Shown here one piece after another: positions 62,236 to 64,000 of a stretch of 64,000 nucleotides of DNA. The position numbers and the translations under genes are program-made. Source of the stretch: Bemisia tabaci. Taxonomy: Eukaryota; Arthropoda; Insecta; Hemiptera; Aleyrodidae. The stretch's first letter is position 1. Every line of letters starts with the position of its first letter. The notes beneath the pieces were generated by a model, which was given only the letters and a program-made list of their open reading frames with translations, was not told the DNA's origin and did not search any database. Location of the stretch: positions 33,219,131 through 33,283,130 of the forward strand of contig NC_092795.1 of the NCBI RefSeq assembly GCF_918797505.1, given 5' to 3'.

Positions 62236-63176
62236 CGCCGCGCAATGTCAAAAGAGTTGAGTGTTGATTGCGTGCGCAGGAGAGAATGCATTGTGATTAC
62301 ACGAATCAGGCGAACCCATTCAAACCCCGAATTTTGAATTTGGCACTCGCGGAGTATGATTTCCGAGTGCTTTGGAAATGGACAACTGCGAGTGGACAAA
62401 GCGACGAAGAATGATTGGAACGTTGCTGGTAAGCGATACTAACAATAAAAAATAAAAAGAGGACATTCAAAAACTGAGACGCGACATCAGGTGTTCCTAA
62501 GATTAGGCGTTGGGTGCAGAAAGAGTATTTCTTGGTTGCGGTGTTTCAGAGTCTCCACTGCTAATTTGTATTTTAAAGAGGAAATTATTCGGGGAATTTT
62601 CTGGAATTCTTAGTTTACAGCATTGTAAGATCATAATGAAAAATCAGTAGACGTTTTAACGGATTCCATGCATTTGCTTCAATAAAAGTGGATGAAACGT
62701 TAACGAAAATTCTGAGACGCCGCAAACAAGAAATGCACTTTTCTGCATCCAGAGATTCGATTGTGCATATTCCTCACTCTAAAAGAGCTTAAACTCCTCT
62801 AGTTTAGGACCTAGCCAAAACCAGAATCAGTCCAACTGTATTTCACGTTGAGTATATTCCTCTCACGTTTTAATCGTCTTTAACAGAAAAGTAAATAATT
62901 TGACGTCTTGAAACTATGTGTAATTCCCGGAATTATGAAAAATATAATCACGAAATTTCAACTTAGAATGTTACTTACTGTTAGTTTCCTGTTGAACAAA
63001 TAAAATACGAGAGGATATTGGGTGAAGTCTGATGTGGTTAGGCTCATTCTGGTTCATCAAACCGTCCATTGGACGAGAAACATATCAATAAGTTTCTCGT
63101 CTTTAAAAATCAATTGATTTTTAAAACACGAGACAAAACTCGTTGTTTGATCAATTTTCATTACCAAAATATCGAC
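62236..63176. other. AT-rich flank, nothing recognised
   Basis: No coding signal or repeat partner noticed. Confidence 0.4.
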
Positions 63177-63408
63177 CACTGGAAAAAAAAAGTCGCTTGG
63201 ATCTAGAGTCCAGACTCTTGAAAAAATGGACAAGAAAAAATACTCTTGATGCAATCGGATTTTTGCTTAAATCAAGAGCCAAGCCTCTTAATTCAAGCGG
63301 ATTTCCTTTTGATTCAAGCAAAAATCCGATTGAATCAAGAGTATTTTTTCTTGTCAATGTTTTCAAGAGTCTGGACTCTAGATCCAAGCGACTTTTTTTT
63401 CCCAAGTG
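63177..63408. mobile_element. Palindromic element, copy 4, variant arms
   Basis: Family of 29440-29668, plus orientation, 232 bp. The outer arm reads agtcgcttggatctagag, against acacattggatctagag elsewhere, and the opposite arm has changed to match (ctagatccaagcgact). Confidence 0.9.
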
Positions 63409-64000
63409 ACTAATTGAGAGCTCTTCGTCAAAAAATACAAAACTTGGTAAATCACCAAAAGACTGACTGCCTGAGCATTCGCACAATACCTTATTGGACT
63501 GGTGGCCTTCGATAAATATTGCGAGGGTAAAAAAATACATCTTAAATCGGTGCAGAACCGATCGTTCCGATAGCTCTGACGCAAAAGCGTGGAGCCGATT
63601 CGAGGATGACCTCCATCCGTTGTCAAGGCGCTGATCACTTTACAGTAGCCTTCAGTTTTAGCACTTGACACTTTGTATAAGTTTGACTCTTGATCGAAAT
63701 TATAGAAATCATTTCCCAGGAAACGATAAAAAATAATAAAAATTAATGAGAATTCAACCAGGTATCAGACTGGCGAGGACAAATACATTTCGGCGTCTCG
63801 CTGATGCATCAAAGCATTCCAGACAACAACTGAACGATCGATGTGAAAACTGAGCAAGTCCATTAATTGATGAGCCTTGAAGAAAAGCATTCTTATGGAT
63901 CTAGAGACTCATAAAACAAGACATGTTAAATTTCAGCAAATTCCGGGTCAATTGGACGTATTTCTATCAAACGGAACTATTTGCATTATGACGTCAGTCC
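63409..64000. other. Right edge of the window, nothing recognised
   Basis: No gene or repeat seen in the last 590 bp. Confidence 0.4.

Overview
The window is nuclear DNA from an insect. Two spliced genes with GT-AG introns stand head to head, and the rest is AT-rich, repeat-laden non-coding DNA. One gene is an arthropod cuticle protein with a single chitin-binding domain. The many short inverted-repeat elements, poly-A/T tracts and GC-rich coding exons suit a hemipteran-type genome. A whitefly-like source is a guess I cannot prove from sequence alone.

Positions 1-17,060 (minus strand) hold most of a large multi-Tudor gene of the RNF17 (TDRD4)/Qin type. I could phase fourteen exons without a break: about 1,343 codons, a coiled-coil N-terminal part, a Ser-rich linker, four Tudor cores and an acidic/Ser-rich tail. 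It runs off the left edge. No RING-finger exon is visible, so the true N-terminus may lie in an unseen exon to the right. Proteins of this family scaffold piRNA-pathway complexes in germline nuage.

Positions 17,061-17,903 are the gap between the two genes and carry a purine-rich GA tract. Positions 17,904-59,316 (plus strand) are a complete 202-residue secreted cuticle protein (CPAP1 type, one ChtBD2/CBM14 domain) in three exons. The first exon encodes only the signal peptide and is separated from the rest by a 39,286-bp intron. The stop codon sits in a unit of about 54 bp that is repeated seven times, with a stop at the matching place in every copy.

The giant intron is a store of non-autonomous elements. 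It has a 2.7-kb fold-back element with near-identical 1-kb arms, several MITE families (one with TA target duplications), a recurring 230-bp palindrome, nested insertions, tandem satellites, a tRNA-like pseudogene, a fragment of a non-LTR retrotransposon reverse transcriptase, and a palindrome with hammerhead-like motifs. No intact transposase or polymerase, CRISPR array or rRNA gene was seen. Positions 59,640-64,000 are 3' flank with two more elements.
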